From Deltaproteobacteria bacterium IMCC39146 (GTDB lineage Bacteria; Desulfobacterota; Desulfuromonadia; Desulfuromonadales; BM103): a stretch of DNA of 64,000 nucleotides. The notes beneath the pieces were generated by a model. The model had not been told where the DNA came from and searched no databases. It was given only the letters and a program-made list of their open reading frames with translations. Below, piece by piece: positions 17,866-27,498 of this stretch; within the stretch, counting starts at the first letter, position 1; each line of letters starts with the position of its first letter. Made by a program: the position numbers and the translations under genes. Location of the stretch: positions 62,001 through 126,000 of the forward strand of contig JARUHP010000008.1 in the NCBI GenBank assembly GCA_030005635.1, given 5' to 3'.

Positions 17866-19603
17866 TACAAAACCTGACAAAAAACAACTAGCGACTTTGA
17901 AGCGTCTGTTCAGTTATGTCACGCCTTATAAGGGCCGTATCGCTATCTCTATGATTGCATCGATCTGTGTTGCGAGCTCTGATGCAGCATTAGCAAAGCT
18001 GGTTCAGCCCTTTATCGACCGTTTGATTATAGCAGGTGACAAGGAGCTAGCCAGGCTCGTGCCGGCGCTCGTGATAGGTTTAGCGACGTTCAAGGGCACG
18101 GCCATGTATTTTCAAAGATATTTCATAAAGACTACAGGCCAACTGGTTCTACAGGATCTGCGTAATTCGATGTTTAGCAGTCTTCTTTACCTGCCGATGC
18201 GTTATTACGCAAGATCGTCTGTTGGGGTTTTGATGTCGCGTGTACTCAACGATGTCAATGTCATGCAGTCGACCGTCAGTAGTTTTCTTGTCGCAACGGT
18301 TAAGGACATATTCACTCTGGTTGCCCTGATAGCAATTGCACTAAGTACTGATTGGAAAATGACGGTTGTTTCCTTACTGGTGCTGCCAGCGATTGCTGTG
18401 CCAGCTGTTTACATCGGCAAGAAAATCAAGAGCTATTCAAGACGAGGCCAGCAGGCGATGGGTGATGTTAGCTCTGTGCTTGAACAATCTTTCTCCGGCG
18501 TCAAGGTGATCAAATCTTTTTGTGCTGAAGACAGAGAAGTGAAAAATTTCAAGGCAACCAACTTCTCTTACTATAAAATGTTGCGCAAAGTTTTTAAGTA
18601 TGATTCCAGTTCATCGCCGGTGACTGAGATTATCACTTCTTTTGGAGTTGCAGCCATCCTCTGGTATGGCTTGACACGAGTCATGGCGGGGATAATCACC
18701 CAGGGCGAGCTACTTTCGGTTTTAACCGCGATTCTGCTGATGTATTCACCATTCAAGAAGCTGGTTAAGGTTAATAACGAGTTGCAGCAATCAATGGCGG
18801 CTGCTGAGCGGGTTTTTGAAGTCATGGACGAGCCGAATGAAATTGTAGATAAACCGGATGCAATAGCGTTAGACAGAGTTCGTGGTGAGTTGGAGTTTGA
18901 CCAGGTCGATTTTGCCTACGATGATACTTTGGTTCTAAGCGATTTCAACCTCAAGGTGACACCAGGAGAGACGATAGCTATCGTCGGCCCGAGTGGTGCC
19001 GGTAAATCGACCTTGATCAACTTGCTGAGTCGTTTTTATGAACCGATATCGGGTCGTATTCTCATTGATGGTCACGACCTTAGCGACATTACCCAACAGA
19101 GCTTGCGCACGAATCTGGCACTGGTTGATCAGGAGACTTTCCTTTTCAACGGAACCCTGCGTGACAACATCTGTTATGGTCGGCCGGGGGCTTCTGACAA
19201 CGAGGTGGTCCTGGCGGCAGAGAAAGCTTTTGCGCACAGCTTCATATCAGAGTTACCCGAAGCCTATGAAACACAAGTTGGAGATCGTGGAGTTCGGCTT
19301 TCTGGCGGGCAACGTCAACGGATTGCTATAGCACGAGCAATTCTGGCCGATGCTCCTGTCCTGCTGCTCGATGAAGCGACCAGCGCCCTGGATACAGAAA
19401 GTGAGGCAATGGTTCAACAGGCTCTCGAAAACCTGATGCAAGGTAGAACCACCTTGGTTATCGCTCACCGCTTATCGACAGTCATTTCAGCAGATCGAAT
19501 TCTTGTTCTTGAAAAGGGCCGTGTTTGCCAAACTGGCACTCACCAGGATCTTTTGAAAAAAGGCGGTCTTTATAAACGCCTCTATGAATCCCAATTAAGT
19601 TGA
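17852..19603 (+). CDS. msbA: Lipid A export ABC transporter MsbA
   Basis: A 583-residue half-transporter that flips core-lipid A across the inner membrane. Six transmembrane helices (about residues 25-310) precede the nucleotide-binding domain with Walker A GPSGAGKSTL, signature LSGGQRQRIAIARA, Walker B VLLLDEATSALD and the AHRLST switch. The start overlaps lpxB by 14 bases; an in-frame ATG at 17858 is an alternative. Lying between lpxB and waaA it is far more likely to be MsbA than a drug exporter. Confidence 0.93.
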   Translation: MIMTDTKPDKKQLATLKRLFSYVTPYKGRIAISMIASICVASSDAALAKLVQPFIDRLIIAGDKELARLVPALVIGLATFKGTAMYFQRYFIKTTGQLVLQDLRNSMFSSLLYLPMRYYARSSVGVLMSRVLNDVNVMQSTVSSFLVATVKDIFTLVALIAIALSTDWKMTVVSLLVLPAIAVPAVYIGKKIKSYSRRGQQAMGDVSSVLEQSFSGVKVIKSFCAEDREVKNFKATNFSYYKMLRKVFKYDSSSSPVTEIITSFGVAAILWYGLTRVMAGIITQGELLSVLTAILLMYSPFKKLVKVNNELQQSMAAAERVFEVMDEPNEIVDKPDAIALDRVRGELEFDQVDFAYDDTLVLSDFNLKVTPGETIAIVGPSGAGKSTLINLLSRFYEPISGRILIDGHDLSDITQQSLRTNLALVDQETFLFNGTLRDNICYGRPGASDNEVVLAAEKAFAHSFISELPEAYETQVGDRGVRLSGGQRQRIAIARAILADAPVLLLDEATSALDTESEAMVQQALENLMQGRTTLVIAHRLSTVISADRILVLEKGRVCQTGTHQDLLKKGGLYKRLYESQLS

Positions 19604-19604
19604 T

Positions 19605-20279
19605 ATGATAGGTAAGCGCTTCAAAGATCGTCTAATGTTCACGCTGTTGCCACCATTGGCAGCTGTACTCATAAGGTTGATTGGCGCTTTTCTCAAGATT
19701 GAATATGTGGGTAGGGAGCATGTCAAATCCTATTGGGATAAACAACAGTATGTGATTCTTGCTGCCTGGCACGATCAACTTCTCATGATTATGCAATGTT
19801 ATGAAGGATCCGGAGCAAAGATTCTGATCAGTCTTTCAAAAGACGGCGAACTTATTGCCAGGACTGTCCAAAGGTTTCGCCTACAGGTTGTGCGTGGCTC
19901 ATCCAGCAGGGGCGGAAGAGAGGCTCTCAGGAGCATGGTTTCTTTGGGCCGTGAAGATGTCGATCTCGGGATTACACCCGATGGGCCCAAGGGCCCTCGC
20001 CACCAATTGAAGGCCGGTGTTGCCCAGTTGGCGAAGTTAACCGGCCGTCCAGTTATTCCAGTGGCTTTTGTTTGTAGCAGGGGGTATCGGTTTGCTTCCT
20101 GGGATCGATTCTTGCTACCATTTCCCTTCAGCCATGCGGTCTACTCTCTCGGTGCACCGGTCGTATATGACACTCAGGAGACATTAGAAGAATTTCAGCA
20201 GCGTTTGCAGAAAGCCATGGTCGCGAATCACATGAATGCAGTCAGCAAATTGGAGGCGAAGGGTGTCTCAGCTGTATAA
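19605..20279 (+). CDS. Lysophospholipid acyltransferase family protein (DUF374)
   Basis: A 224-residue membrane-associated acyltransferase of the DUF374 group. It has an N-terminal hydrophobic segment, the modified HX4D-like box AAWHDQLLMI near residue 45, RGSSSRGG, and the TPDGPKGPR motif near residue 125. Placed one base after msbA and before waaA, it probably adds a secondary acyl chain to lipid A or its precursor, in place of the absent lpxL/lpxM. The acyl acceptor is inferred from context only. Confidence 0.8.
   Translation: MIGKRFKDRLMFTLLPPLAAVLIRLIGAFLKIEYVGREHVKSYWDKQQYVILAAWHDQLLMIMQCYEGSGAKILISLSKDGELIARTVQRFRLQVVRGSSSRGGREALRSMVSLGREDVDLGITPDGPKGPRHQLKAGVAQLAKLTGRPVIPVAFVCSRGYRFASWDRFLLPFPFSHAVYSLGAPVVYDTQETLEEFQQRLQKAMVANHMNAVSKLEAKGVSAV
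20251..20256 (+). promoter_or_regulatory. Ribosome binding site deciding the waaA start
   Basis: TGGAGG (20251-20256) ends six bases before GTG 20263. It supports a GTG start whose product begins MSQLYN, the usual WaaA N-terminus, rather than the upstream in-frame ATG at 20236. Confidence 0.75.
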
Positions 20280-21549
20280 CTTGCTTCTTATTTTAATCTG
20301 TCCAATTCTACTCCCTTACGCCTTTTTCAAAGGGATGCCTTACGGGGTCAGTATAAAAAACGTACTTGAGAGAGCTGGTTTTCTCTCTGTGCAGCCCTTG
20401 CAGAGATCTGTCGGTCAACGTTTGTTCTTGATTCATGCAGTTTCCGTTGGTGAAGTTCGCGCAGCACTACCCCTACTCAGAGAACTTAAAAAAACATATC
20501 CTGACTCAAAAATTGCCATGACCTGTATGACGTTTACAGGGAATCAAGTTGCAAAAAAGTTAGAGGACGTAGACCTCGCGCTTTTTTTTCCTTACGACCT
20601 GCCAATAGTCGTTAAACATTTTTTAAATAAGATTAAACCCGATGCTGTGATCATTGTCGAAACGGAAATTTGGCCAAATTTCGTTAAGGCTGTAAGACGC
20701 TTAGATGTTCCGCTGTTGTTGGTCAATGGTCGTATTTCTGATCGTTCTTTCCCAAGATATCTGACGCTGGGAAGTGTCTTTGAGTCATTACTTGAATGCA
20801 TCTCTGTCTTTTGCATGCAGTCTGCGAAAGATGAACGACGCATCAGGCGTCTTGGTGCACCTCCTGGACGAATTATTGTGACAGGTAATATGAAGTTCGA
20901 TATGTCACTGCCAGACACTGAGAAATTAGACCTGGAGTCACTCGAACAAATTTATCAGAGATATCAGGAGAGCAAAATTATCGTTGCCGGAAGCACTCAT
21001 GCCGGAGAAGAAAAAGCAATGGTAGCGGTGTTCCAAAAGTTGAGGCAGGAGCACCCATTACTCTCTTTAGTTCTGATACCACGTCACCCGGAACGTTGTG
21101 GTCAGCTTTGTGAAGATTTTTCCAAAGCAGGGATAACCGCAGTACTCAGAACATCCCTTGATGAATTGCAGCAGCCTTTGCCTCCTGATACCGTTCTTGT
21201 CGTGGATACGGTTGGAGAGGTTTTGAGTTTTTATTCTTTAGCTGATATCATTTTTGTCGGCGGCAGCCTTGTTCCTGTTGGTGGGCATAATATTTTGGAA
21301 GCATTGCTGATAAAAAAAGCCGTTTTGTTTGGCCCTTATATGAACAATTTTAAAGAGATAGCTAAGCTTGTTAAGAAGTCTTATGGTGGGATTCAGGTTA
21401 AGAATGATGACGATTTATATTACTATGCCAATCTTTTGCTGAAAAACCCTGAAGAAGCCAAACGATTAGGCGAAAACGGCTATCAGTTGCTGACCGATAA
21501 CCGTGGGGCAACAACGCGTACCATCAACGAAATTTCGCGAAGAATTTGA
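20263..21549 (+). CDS. waaA: Kdo transferase WaaA
   Basis: WaaA (GT30, 428 residues) transfers Kdo from CMP-Kdo to lipid A. The N-terminal LYNLLLILICPILLPY helix anchors it to the membrane. HAVSVGEVRAALPLL carries the conserved Glu, and VETEIWPNF, GSTHAGEE and VGGHNILEAL are family motifs. Start GTG 20263 is supported by GGAGG. The acyltransferase gene ends 17 bases into it. Since kdkA lies downstream in the window, the enzyme may be monofunctional, with Kdo then phosphorylated. Confidence 0.95.
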   Translation: MSQLYNLLLILICPILLPYAFFKGMPYGVSIKNVLERAGFLSVQPLQRSVGQRLFLIHAVSVGEVRAALPLLRELKKTYPDSKIAMTCMTFTGNQVAKKLEDVDLALFFPYDLPIVVKHFLNKIKPDAVIIVETEIWPNFVKAVRRLDVPLLLVNGRISDRSFPRYLTLGSVFESLLECISVFCMQSAKDERRIRRLGAPPGRIIVTGNMKFDMSLPDTEKLDLESLEQIYQRYQESKIIVAGSTHAGEEKAMVAVFQKLRQEHPLLSLVLIPRHPERCGQLCEDFSKAGITAVLRTSLDELQQPLPPDTVLVVDTVGEVLSFYSLADIIFVGGSLVPVGGHNILEALLIKKAVLFGPYMNNFKEIAKLVKKSYGGIQVKNDDDLYYYANLLLKNPEEAKRLGENGYQLLTDNRGATTRTINEISRRI

Positions 21550-21550
21550 T

Positions 21551-22645
21551 ATGTCAAAGACTCGTGATCAGTACCTCAATTTGATTGAAAGAGGACCTGA
21601 AGGTTGGCTGCAGAGAATTGCCTTCGTGTGCTTATGTCTACCCAGCATACTGTATAGCCTGATTGTCTGGCTGCGATCTTGTCTCTACCGGCTTGGCTGG
21701 TTGCCTACCTATCGTGCGTCAGTGCCTGTTATTTCAGTGGGAAACCTGACCGTTGGTGGTACGGGGAAAACTCCAGTTGTTGATTATTTGGTGAGGCAGT
21801 TTGTCGATGCTGGAATTAATGTCGCAGTTGTCAGCAGGGGGTATGGAGGTTCCTATACCGAAGACTTCCGCCGCGTCTTGACTGGAGCCGACGGTGAGCC
21901 TTCATCCGCTAGCGTCGTTGGAGACGAACCCTTTTTGCTGGCTTTGAAAAATCCGACCGCTGCTGTTTATGTTGCCCGTAAGAGACGTTTTGGCGTTTCC
22001 GCTGCTGAGGCTGAGGGTGCCGAATGTATCATCCTGGATGATGCTTTTCAGCATCTCGGCGTGGCCAGAGATTTGGATGTCGTACTTCTCGACGCAAAAC
22101 GGCCTTTTGGTAATGGTTCTTTGCTACCGGCAGGACCGTTGCGTGAAACGCGCAACGCTTTGCAGCGCGCTGGAGTGCTTATTCTGACGAGGGCAGAGCG
22201 CATCCAGACCCTCCCTTTTACCATAGACAAGCCTCTGGCTTTCTGTGTGCATCGCATTGCCGACAAAGTGACAACACTTGGTGGGGAAGTCGCGATTTTA
22301 GCTCAGCTGCAAAGCCAGAGCGGTGTTGCTTTTGCCGGTATTGCGTATCCTGAACGTTTTTTTGAATCTCTCTGCACCTCCGGACTTGATCTTCATGCCA
22401 GCATAGCGTTTGCAGACCATTGTGACTATAATCATAATCAGATCAGTCAACTTGAAGCTGAGCTGGTGGATGCTGATTATTTGATTACCACAGAAAAAGA
22501 TGCGGTTAAATTGTCTCAAGCCAAGTTCACAAAGAAGTGTTATGTGACGCAGCTTGAGGTCGATTTTGTGGATGATGCTGCATTTGTTAAACAAATTAAT
22601 GGTGTTATACAAAAAATCAAACGATACAGAAAAACTACTGGTTGA
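21551..22645 (+). CDS. lpxK: Tetraacyldisaccharide 4'-kinase LpxK
   Basis: LpxK (364 residues) phosphorylates the 4' position of the lipid A disaccharide. An N-terminal membrane helix is followed by SVGNLTVGGTGKTPVVDYL with the P-loop, VSRGYGG, GDEP, ILDDAFQHLGVARDLDVVLLD and ITTEKDAVKL, all LpxK hallmarks. The ATG at 21551, one base after the waaA stop, gives the normal N-terminus; an upstream in-frame ATG at 21503 lies inside waaA and is rejected. Confidence 0.95.
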   Translation: MSKTRDQYLNLIERGPEGWLQRIAFVCLCLPSILYSLIVWLRSCLYRLGWLPTYRASVPVISVGNLTVGGTGKTPVVDYLVRQFVDAGINVAVVSRGYGGSYTEDFRRVLTGADGEPSSASVVGDEPFLLALKNPTAAVYVARKRRFGVSAAEAEGAECIILDDAFQHLGVARDLDVVLLDAKRPFGNGSLLPAGPLRETRNALQRAGVLILTRAERIQTLPFTIDKPLAFCVHRIADKVTTLGGEVAILAQLQSQSGVAFAGIAYPERFFESLCTSGLDLHASIAFADHCDYNHNQISQLEAELVDADYLITTEKDAVKLSQAKFTKKCYVTQLEVDFVDDAAFVKQINGVIQKIKRYRKTTG

Positions 22646-22661
22646 TAAGTGTGTTGAACCC

Positions 22662-23690
22662 ATGAAATTAACCGACGGGCCTGGTCCTGCCAAAATTTTG
22701 ATTCGAGCAACGAACTGGCTCGGTGATGGCGTCATGATGACTCCTGCCCTCGGCGTCGTCCGACACTGTTTTCCACAAGCTGAAATTGTGGTTGCCGCCA
22801 ACCCGCTGGTTGCTCAGGTTTTTAGCCAACATCCCTGGTGTGATCGAGTTCTTGTCTATGATAAACGCGGCTGCCATAAGGGTTTGTCAGGCCTGCTCCA
22901 TTTCATTCGTGAGGTACGACAGGAAAATTTTGACATGGCCTTATTGTTTCAGAAGGCTTTCGAAGCGGCGCTCATTGCTTTCTGGGCCGGTATTCCCGTC
23001 CGAGTGGGTTTCAGTACTGACCTGCGCGGATTTCTGCTGACCCATAAAAATTCACTGACAGATGAAATCAAGCGACAGCATCATTCGCGACACTATCTTG
23101 AGATGTTGCGGCCTTTTGGAATACAAGGTGCGGACTTCCCCTTACAGTTGAATCTTTCGCAAACGGAAAGAGAAGAAGCTTGCAATATCGTTGGTCTAGA
23201 CAGATGGCTGCTCCTGAACCCAGGGGCCGCTTATGGCTCGGCCAAGAGATGGTATCCTGATCGCTTTGCTGCCGTAGGTAATCGTTTGTCGGGTGAGCTC
23301 GGACTGGGTGTCGCTGTCATTGGTGGCCCGGGCGAAGTTGAAATTGGTGCAGACATTGAGAAACAATTAACTTGCCCATCTGTCAACCTGGTTGGTAAGA
23401 CCACTGTCCGTCAGATGATGGCCGTTATCGCCAATAGTGAACTGGCGATCAGCAATGACTCCGGCCCGATGCATATAGCTGCAGCTTTCGATACCCCAAC
23501 CGTTGCGGTCTTCGGCCCGACTGATCACACCACGACTTACCCTTGGTCGGAGCAGTCTACAGTGGTCCATTCCGGAGCAGAATGCGCCCCTTGTCTGAAA
23601 CGTAAGTGCCCGATTGATCATCACTGTATGTTGAATGTGACGGTCGATGATGTTGTTGCTGCAGCCCTGAAATTACTGAAGTCTGATTAA
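22662..23690 (+). CDS. waaF: ADP-heptose:LPS heptosyltransferase II
   Basis: A 342-residue GT9 heptosyltransferase. RATNWLGDGVMMTPAL at the N-terminus, LNPGAAYGSAKRWYPDRFAA and SNDSGPMHIAAAFDTPTVAVFGPTD are typical of WaaF. The C-terminal cysteines in ECAPCLKRKCPIDHHCM are characteristic of WaaF homologues. It adds the second heptose of the inner core. The start at ATG 22662 follows the lpxK stop by 16 bases with only a weak ribosome site; a longer in-frame start inside lpxK is unlikely. Confidence 0.9.
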   Translation: MKLTDGPGPAKILIRATNWLGDGVMMTPALGVVRHCFPQAEIVVAANPLVAQVFSQHPWCDRVLVYDKRGCHKGLSGLLHFIREVRQENFDMALLFQKAFEAALIAFWAGIPVRVGFSTDLRGFLLTHKNSLTDEIKRQHHSRHYLEMLRPFGIQGADFPLQLNLSQTEREEACNIVGLDRWLLLNPGAAYGSAKRWYPDRFAAVGNRLSGELGLGVAVIGGPGEVEIGADIEKQLTCPSVNLVGKTTVRQMMAVIANSELAISNDSGPMHIAAAFDTPTVAVFGPTDHTTTYPWSEQSTVVHSGAECAPCLKRKCPIDHHCMLNVTVDDVVAAALKLLKSD

Positions 23691-23707
23691 GAGTGCCCGG
23701 GGAGTCT

Positions 23708-24802
23708 ATGCCTGCACCTTTGAAAATCTGTCTCTTTAACTCGTGTCCGATGTGGGGGGGAGGCGAGAAGTGGCATTACGAAGTCGCGACGTCTCTGGAT
23801 AAAGAGCGATTTAAAGTTTTCGCCGGCGTTCAGCATGACAGCCCTCTGCAGAAACGTCTGGTCGACGCAGGTATTGCCACGAAGGCATTCTCTATTGGCA
23901 ATCTGAGCCTTCTGAACCCGTTTCTAATCCTGGCTATGGTTCGCTGGTTCAAACAGCAGCAACCCGATGTTGTTATCCTCAACTTGCCGTCAGATCTTAA
24001 AACAGCTGGAGTCGCGGCAAAGATCGCCGGCGTTCGCCGGATCATCTATCGACGCGGTAGTGCCATTCCTGTACGTAACACCTTTCTAAACCGCTGGCTC
24101 TTTTCCTCGATCCTGACTGAGATGATCGCAAACTCTGAAGAGACAAAAAAAACAGTTCTGTCGCGTAACCCCAAACTCATGGATTCTGGAAAGATTAAGG
24201 TCATTTACAATGGTATTGACCTGGAAACCTATACTGATATAACTGTTGCCGAAAGCCCAAAAGAGCAAGGCCAGCCAATTGTCCTGGGAACGGCCGGGCG
24301 TCTATCCTATCAGAAGAATCAGGCATTTCTGCTTGATGTCGCCGTGGAATTAAAACGACGTGGAGTCAACTTTAAGATCTTGCTTGCCGGCGACGGTCCT
24401 TTGAAAGAGGAACTTCTCAATAAAGCCGACTCAGATGGACTCACAGATGATGTCGAATTTATGGGATTTGTTGATGATGTTCCAGGTTTCATGCAGAAGA
24501 TTGACGTTTTTTTGCTCTGCTCACACTGGGAGGGCTTCGGCTACGTATTAACGGAAGCGATGGCAAGCGGAAAACCTGTTGTCGCTTTCAATAATAGTTC
24601 AACACCTGAAGTCGTCATCAATGATCAAACGGGTCTATTGACCAAGCCGGAGGATGTCGAGCAGTTTGTCTCGGCAGTTATGGCATTGGCACGCGATTCT
24701 GAGCGTTGTCGTAGATTTGGAAAGAATGGACGTCAGCGTGTTGAAAAGCTGTTCAATAAAAACAGGCTCCTGAATGAACTTGAAGAATTCCTTCTTGAAT
24801 AA
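23708..24802 (+). CDS. GT4 glycosyltransferase (LPS core)
   Basis: A GT-B fold glycosyltransferase of family 4, 364 residues. The N-terminal domain begins KICLFNSCPMWGGGEKWHYE, the glycine-rich acceptor loop. The C-terminal domain has GTAGRLSYQKNQ, LLAGDGPLKEEL and the EX7E-like HWEGFGYVLTEAMASGKPVVA. It probably extends the inner core after WaaF. ATG 23708 has GGGGAG close upstream; a GTG at 23693 in the same frame would add five residues. The sugar donor is unknown. Confidence 0.85.
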   Translation: MPAPLKICLFNSCPMWGGGEKWHYEVATSLDKERFKVFAGVQHDSPLQKRLVDAGIATKAFSIGNLSLLNPFLILAMVRWFKQQQPDVVILNLPSDLKTAGVAAKIAGVRRIIYRRGSAIPVRNTFLNRWLFSSILTEMIANSEETKKTVLSRNPKLMDSGKIKVIYNGIDLETYTDITVAESPKEQGQPIVLGTAGRLSYQKNQAFLLDVAVELKRRGVNFKILLAGDGPLKEELLNKADSDGLTDDVEFMGFVDDVPGFMQKIDVFLLCSHWEGFGYVLTEAMASGKPVVAFNNSSTPEVVINDQTGLLTKPEDVEQFVSAVMALARDSERCRRFGKNGRQRVEKLFNKNRLLNELEEFLLE

Positions 24803-24868
24803 TGGCTGCTGGTTGCGTCATCATAGCTGTATTCATGAGAATTTAAGTATTTAGGCGAGGGATACAAG

Positions 24869-25633
24869 GTGAAACCAACTCTGACCGTTATCATTCTGAC
24901 CAAGGATGAATCACATAACATAGTTGAATGCATGGAATCGGTTGTATGGGCAGACGAGATTCTAGTCTTTGATAGCGGCAGTTCAGACAACACTCTGGCT
25001 CTGGCGGTGGAGGCTGGTGCTCGAGTGGAAGAAGCCCCCAGTTGGAGCGGTTTCGGCAAACAGCGGCAGGCTGCACAAGAGAGAGCAAGTAGCGACTGGA
25101 TCCTGATGCTTGATGCTGATGAACGTGTCACGCCTGAACTAAAGGCGTCAATTGAAAAGGCAGTGGCCAGAGATGAAAGAAGTATTGCTTATGCGGTCAA
25201 TCGGGCCAGTTATTTCTTCGGCCGCTTTATACGCCATTCCGGGTGGTATCCTGATCGGATTCTAAGGCTGTATCACAACTCTGAATATCGTTATGACGAT
25301 GCAGAAGTTCATGAGCAGCTGGTTTGCTCGGCTAAAAACGTTGTCAATCTTTCGGGTGATCTGCTGCACTACACGTGTACTGATTATCAGACATTTGTAG
25401 CCAAGTCTTTGCGCTATGCGAATGATTGGGCGCGTGAGCGCTACCGTCGCGGTAAAAGGGCCACCCTTTTTTCAGCTTCGAGCCATGCTGCTGGTTGTTT
25501 TTTACGTAAATACCTCTTGCAGCGAGGTTTCCTCGATGGCAGGCACGGTTTTCTGTTGGCTGTTCTGGCCAGTTACTACGTATTTAATAAATACGCAGCC
25601 CTTTGGACCTTGCAGAGTGACCAAAACCAATGA
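24869..25633 (+). CDS. GT2 glycosyltransferase, WaaE/KdtX-like
   Basis: A 254-residue GT-A glycosyltransferase. TVIILTKDESHNI, DEILVFDSGSSDNT and the DxD-type MLDADERVTPEL match the WaaE group (beta-1,4-glucosyltransferases that act on the inner-core heptose). GWYPDRILRLYH and the EVHEQL segment are also typical. Two hydrophobic stretches lie near the C-terminus. Start is GTG 24869 with a GAGG upstream. It overlaps the next glycosyltransferase by four bases, so they are coupled. Confidence 0.87.
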   Translation: MKPTLTVIILTKDESHNIVECMESVVWADEILVFDSGSSDNTLALAVEAGARVEEAPSWSGFGKQRQAAQERASSDWILMLDADERVTPELKASIEKAVARDERSIAYAVNRASYFFGRFIRHSGWYPDRILRLYHNSEYRYDDAEVHEQLVCSAKNVVNLSGDLLHYTCTDYQTFVAKSLRYANDWARERYRRGKRATLFSASSHAAGCFLRKYLLQRGFLDGRHGFLLAVLASYYVFNKYAALWTLQSDQNQ

Positions 25634-26757
25634 ACATCGCACTGGTTCATATGCGGCATGCCCATACCGGGGGCACAGAGCGATACCTGAATCTGCTTGC
25701 TATGGAGATGGCAGAGAATGGTCACCAGGTCTATATCATTTGTCGCAGCCATGAAGAGCTCACACACTCTAACATCCATTTTGTTTGTCTTAAGTCTTTC
25801 GCTTTGGGTAAATCTCAACGTATGTGGCGTTTTGCAAAAGATGTCGAGCGTCATGTACAAGTTGCTGAGTATGATCTGGTTTACGGGCTAGGTAAAACCT
25901 GGACACATGACGTAATCAGGATCGGTGGCGGTTCACACAAGCGTTTTCTGGAAAGGATGCCTGGCTGTCGTTTGAGACGCAAGGATCGGGTGTCAATGGA
26001 ATTGGAAGCAAAGGCTTTTCAGCCTGGGAATTATCAACTGGTGATTGCCAACTCGCATATGTGCGCGAAAGAAATTTCCGAAGATTTTGACATCTCTGCC
26101 GAAAAGCTAAGAGTTATTCACAACAGTGTCGATCTGAACAGGTTCCAGCCAGATTTGCTGCAAGCAAAAGCCGCAGATTTACGCCTGAATTTTGCAATCG
26201 AACCGGACGCAATACTTTACCTGTTTCTGGGGACCGGGTATGAACGCAAAGGCCTTATTCCTTTGCTGGAGGCATTCAGCAAGGCGAATCTTTCAGATAA
26301 ATCCAAACTGTTAGTTGTTGGTTACGAATCAGACCAGGAAAGATATCAAGAACTGGCCCGTAAAAATGGTATAGAGGGACAGGTTATTTTCGCCGGTGGC
26401 CGCAGGGATGCAGAAGTCTGTTACGCTGCTGCGGATGTCTATGTTTTGCCAAGTAGATATGATCCATTCGCCAATACGACACTTGAAGCTCTTGCAGCTG
26501 GTTTGCCTGTTATTACTACTGCGGCTAACGGTGGCAGTGAGGTGTTGAATGAGTCTGTCGGGACAATTCTCTCTGATGCAGAGAATGTCGATACTCTAGC
26601 TACAGCTTTAGAGCTTTGGCAGAACCACGAATTGCGAAGCAAAGCCCGACCCGCTGCCCAAAAATGCGCTGAAGAATTCGATCATCAGGGGATTATGGCA
26701 GAGACTCGAATATTGTTGGAAAAGATTGCTGAGGAAAAAGTCCTGGACAACTGTTAA
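25630..26757 (+). CDS. GT4 glycosyltransferase, WaaG-like
   Basis: A 375-residue GT4 enzyme. The start NIALVHMRHAHTGGTERYL has the acceptor-side glycine loop, and KTWTHDVIRIGGGSH resembles WaaG (LPS core glucosyltransferase I). The C-terminal domain shows FLGTGYERKGL, FAGGRRDAEVCYAAADVYVLPS and YDPFANTTLEALAAGLPVI with the donor-binding Glu. It is likely an outer- or inner-core hexosyltransferase on the heptose region. Confidence 0.87.
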   Translation: MNIALVHMRHAHTGGTERYLNLLAMEMAENGHQVYIICRSHEELTHSNIHFVCLKSFALGKSQRMWRFAKDVERHVQVAEYDLVYGLGKTWTHDVIRIGGGSHKRFLERMPGCRLRRKDRVSMELEAKAFQPGNYQLVIANSHMCAKEISEDFDISAEKLRVIHNSVDLNRFQPDLLQAKAADLRLNFAIEPDAILYLFLGTGYERKGLIPLLEAFSKANLSDKSKLLVVGYESDQERYQELARKNGIEGQVIFAGGRRDAEVCYAAADVYVLPSRYDPFANTTLEALAAGLPVITTAANGGSEVLNESVGTILSDAENVDTLATALELWQNHELRSKARPAAQKCAEEFDHQGIMAETRILLEKIAEEKVLDNC

Positions 26758-26774
26758 GCAAAGAGAGTCATCTG

Positions 26775-27458
26775 TTGATAAAGCTTAAAAAAATACACTT
26801 ACCGAATGGTATCTCACAGTGGTGCTTGTTGCGTGGGGAAGCGCACAATTTGCTACGGATTAATAGTGCAAATCTGGAGCCTTATGTCGTCAAGACATGC
26901 TCTTCAGACCTGTTTGTTGATCATGACAACCTGATTATACTAAAAGCCCCGCCAGTAAAATCCTTCTTTAAAACAAACCTTGTCAAACTATGTGGTTGGA
27001 CCCCGGCTGACAAAGAAGCCCGCGGAAGCGGTCTTCTGAATAAATTTGGTTTTAAAACCTCGCAAATCCTCGGAATAGCGATACCGATTAATCCGTTTAA
27101 TTCGTATCGTTCATTACTTTTTTTGCACTACATCCAGGATGCGGTAAACCTCAAAGAGTTTCTTCTTGATAATCCAGATGCACCAGGACGGCTCGAGTTA
27201 CTAGACAAGGTTGCTATGCAGACGAACAAAATGATACGTAAAGGAGTGTCTTTCAGAGATTTTTATTTCGGTAATTTGCTCTATAAAAATGATGAACTTA
27301 TCTGGATTGATACAGAAGTACAGTATTATTGTTGGAGAAGAAGCAAGCCTATGGAGAGCTTTTTAAATAAGAAAGACTCTATGCGTGCCCGTTTTTTACG
27401 TACTGGTGGAAAAGATGAGGAGTGGGAGCGTTTCTTTAGAATTATTCTTGGCGAATGA
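26775..27458 (+). CDS. LPS core kinase-like protein (WaaP/WaaY/KdkA superfamily)
   Basis: A 227-residue small protein kinase-fold enzyme like the LPS kinases. An invariant-lysine region precedes the catalytic loop, seen as SFRDFYFGNLLY (Asp and Asn) and then IWIDTE (metal-binding Asp). It follows the WaaG-like gene closely and probably phosphorylates a core heptose or other sugar. The start is TTG 26775 with GAGAG upstream; no ATG fits. Base composition is more AT-rich than the operon before it. It converges with a minus-strand glycosyltransferase 40 bases downstream. Confidence 0.72.
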   Translation: MIKLKKIHLPNGISQWCLLRGEAHNLLRINSANLEPYVVKTCSSDLFVDHDNLIILKAPPVKSFFKTNLVKLCGWTPADKEARGSGLLNKFGFKTSQILGIAIPINPFNSYRSLLFLHYIQDAVNLKEFLLDNPDAPGRLELLDKVAMQTNKMIRKGVSFRDFYFGNLLYKNDELIWIDTEVQYYCWRRSKPMESFLNKKDSMRARFLRTGGKDEEWERFFRIILGE

Positions 27459-27498
27459 TTGAGATAGATGCATATTGCTTTGGGTAAACATGATCAGG

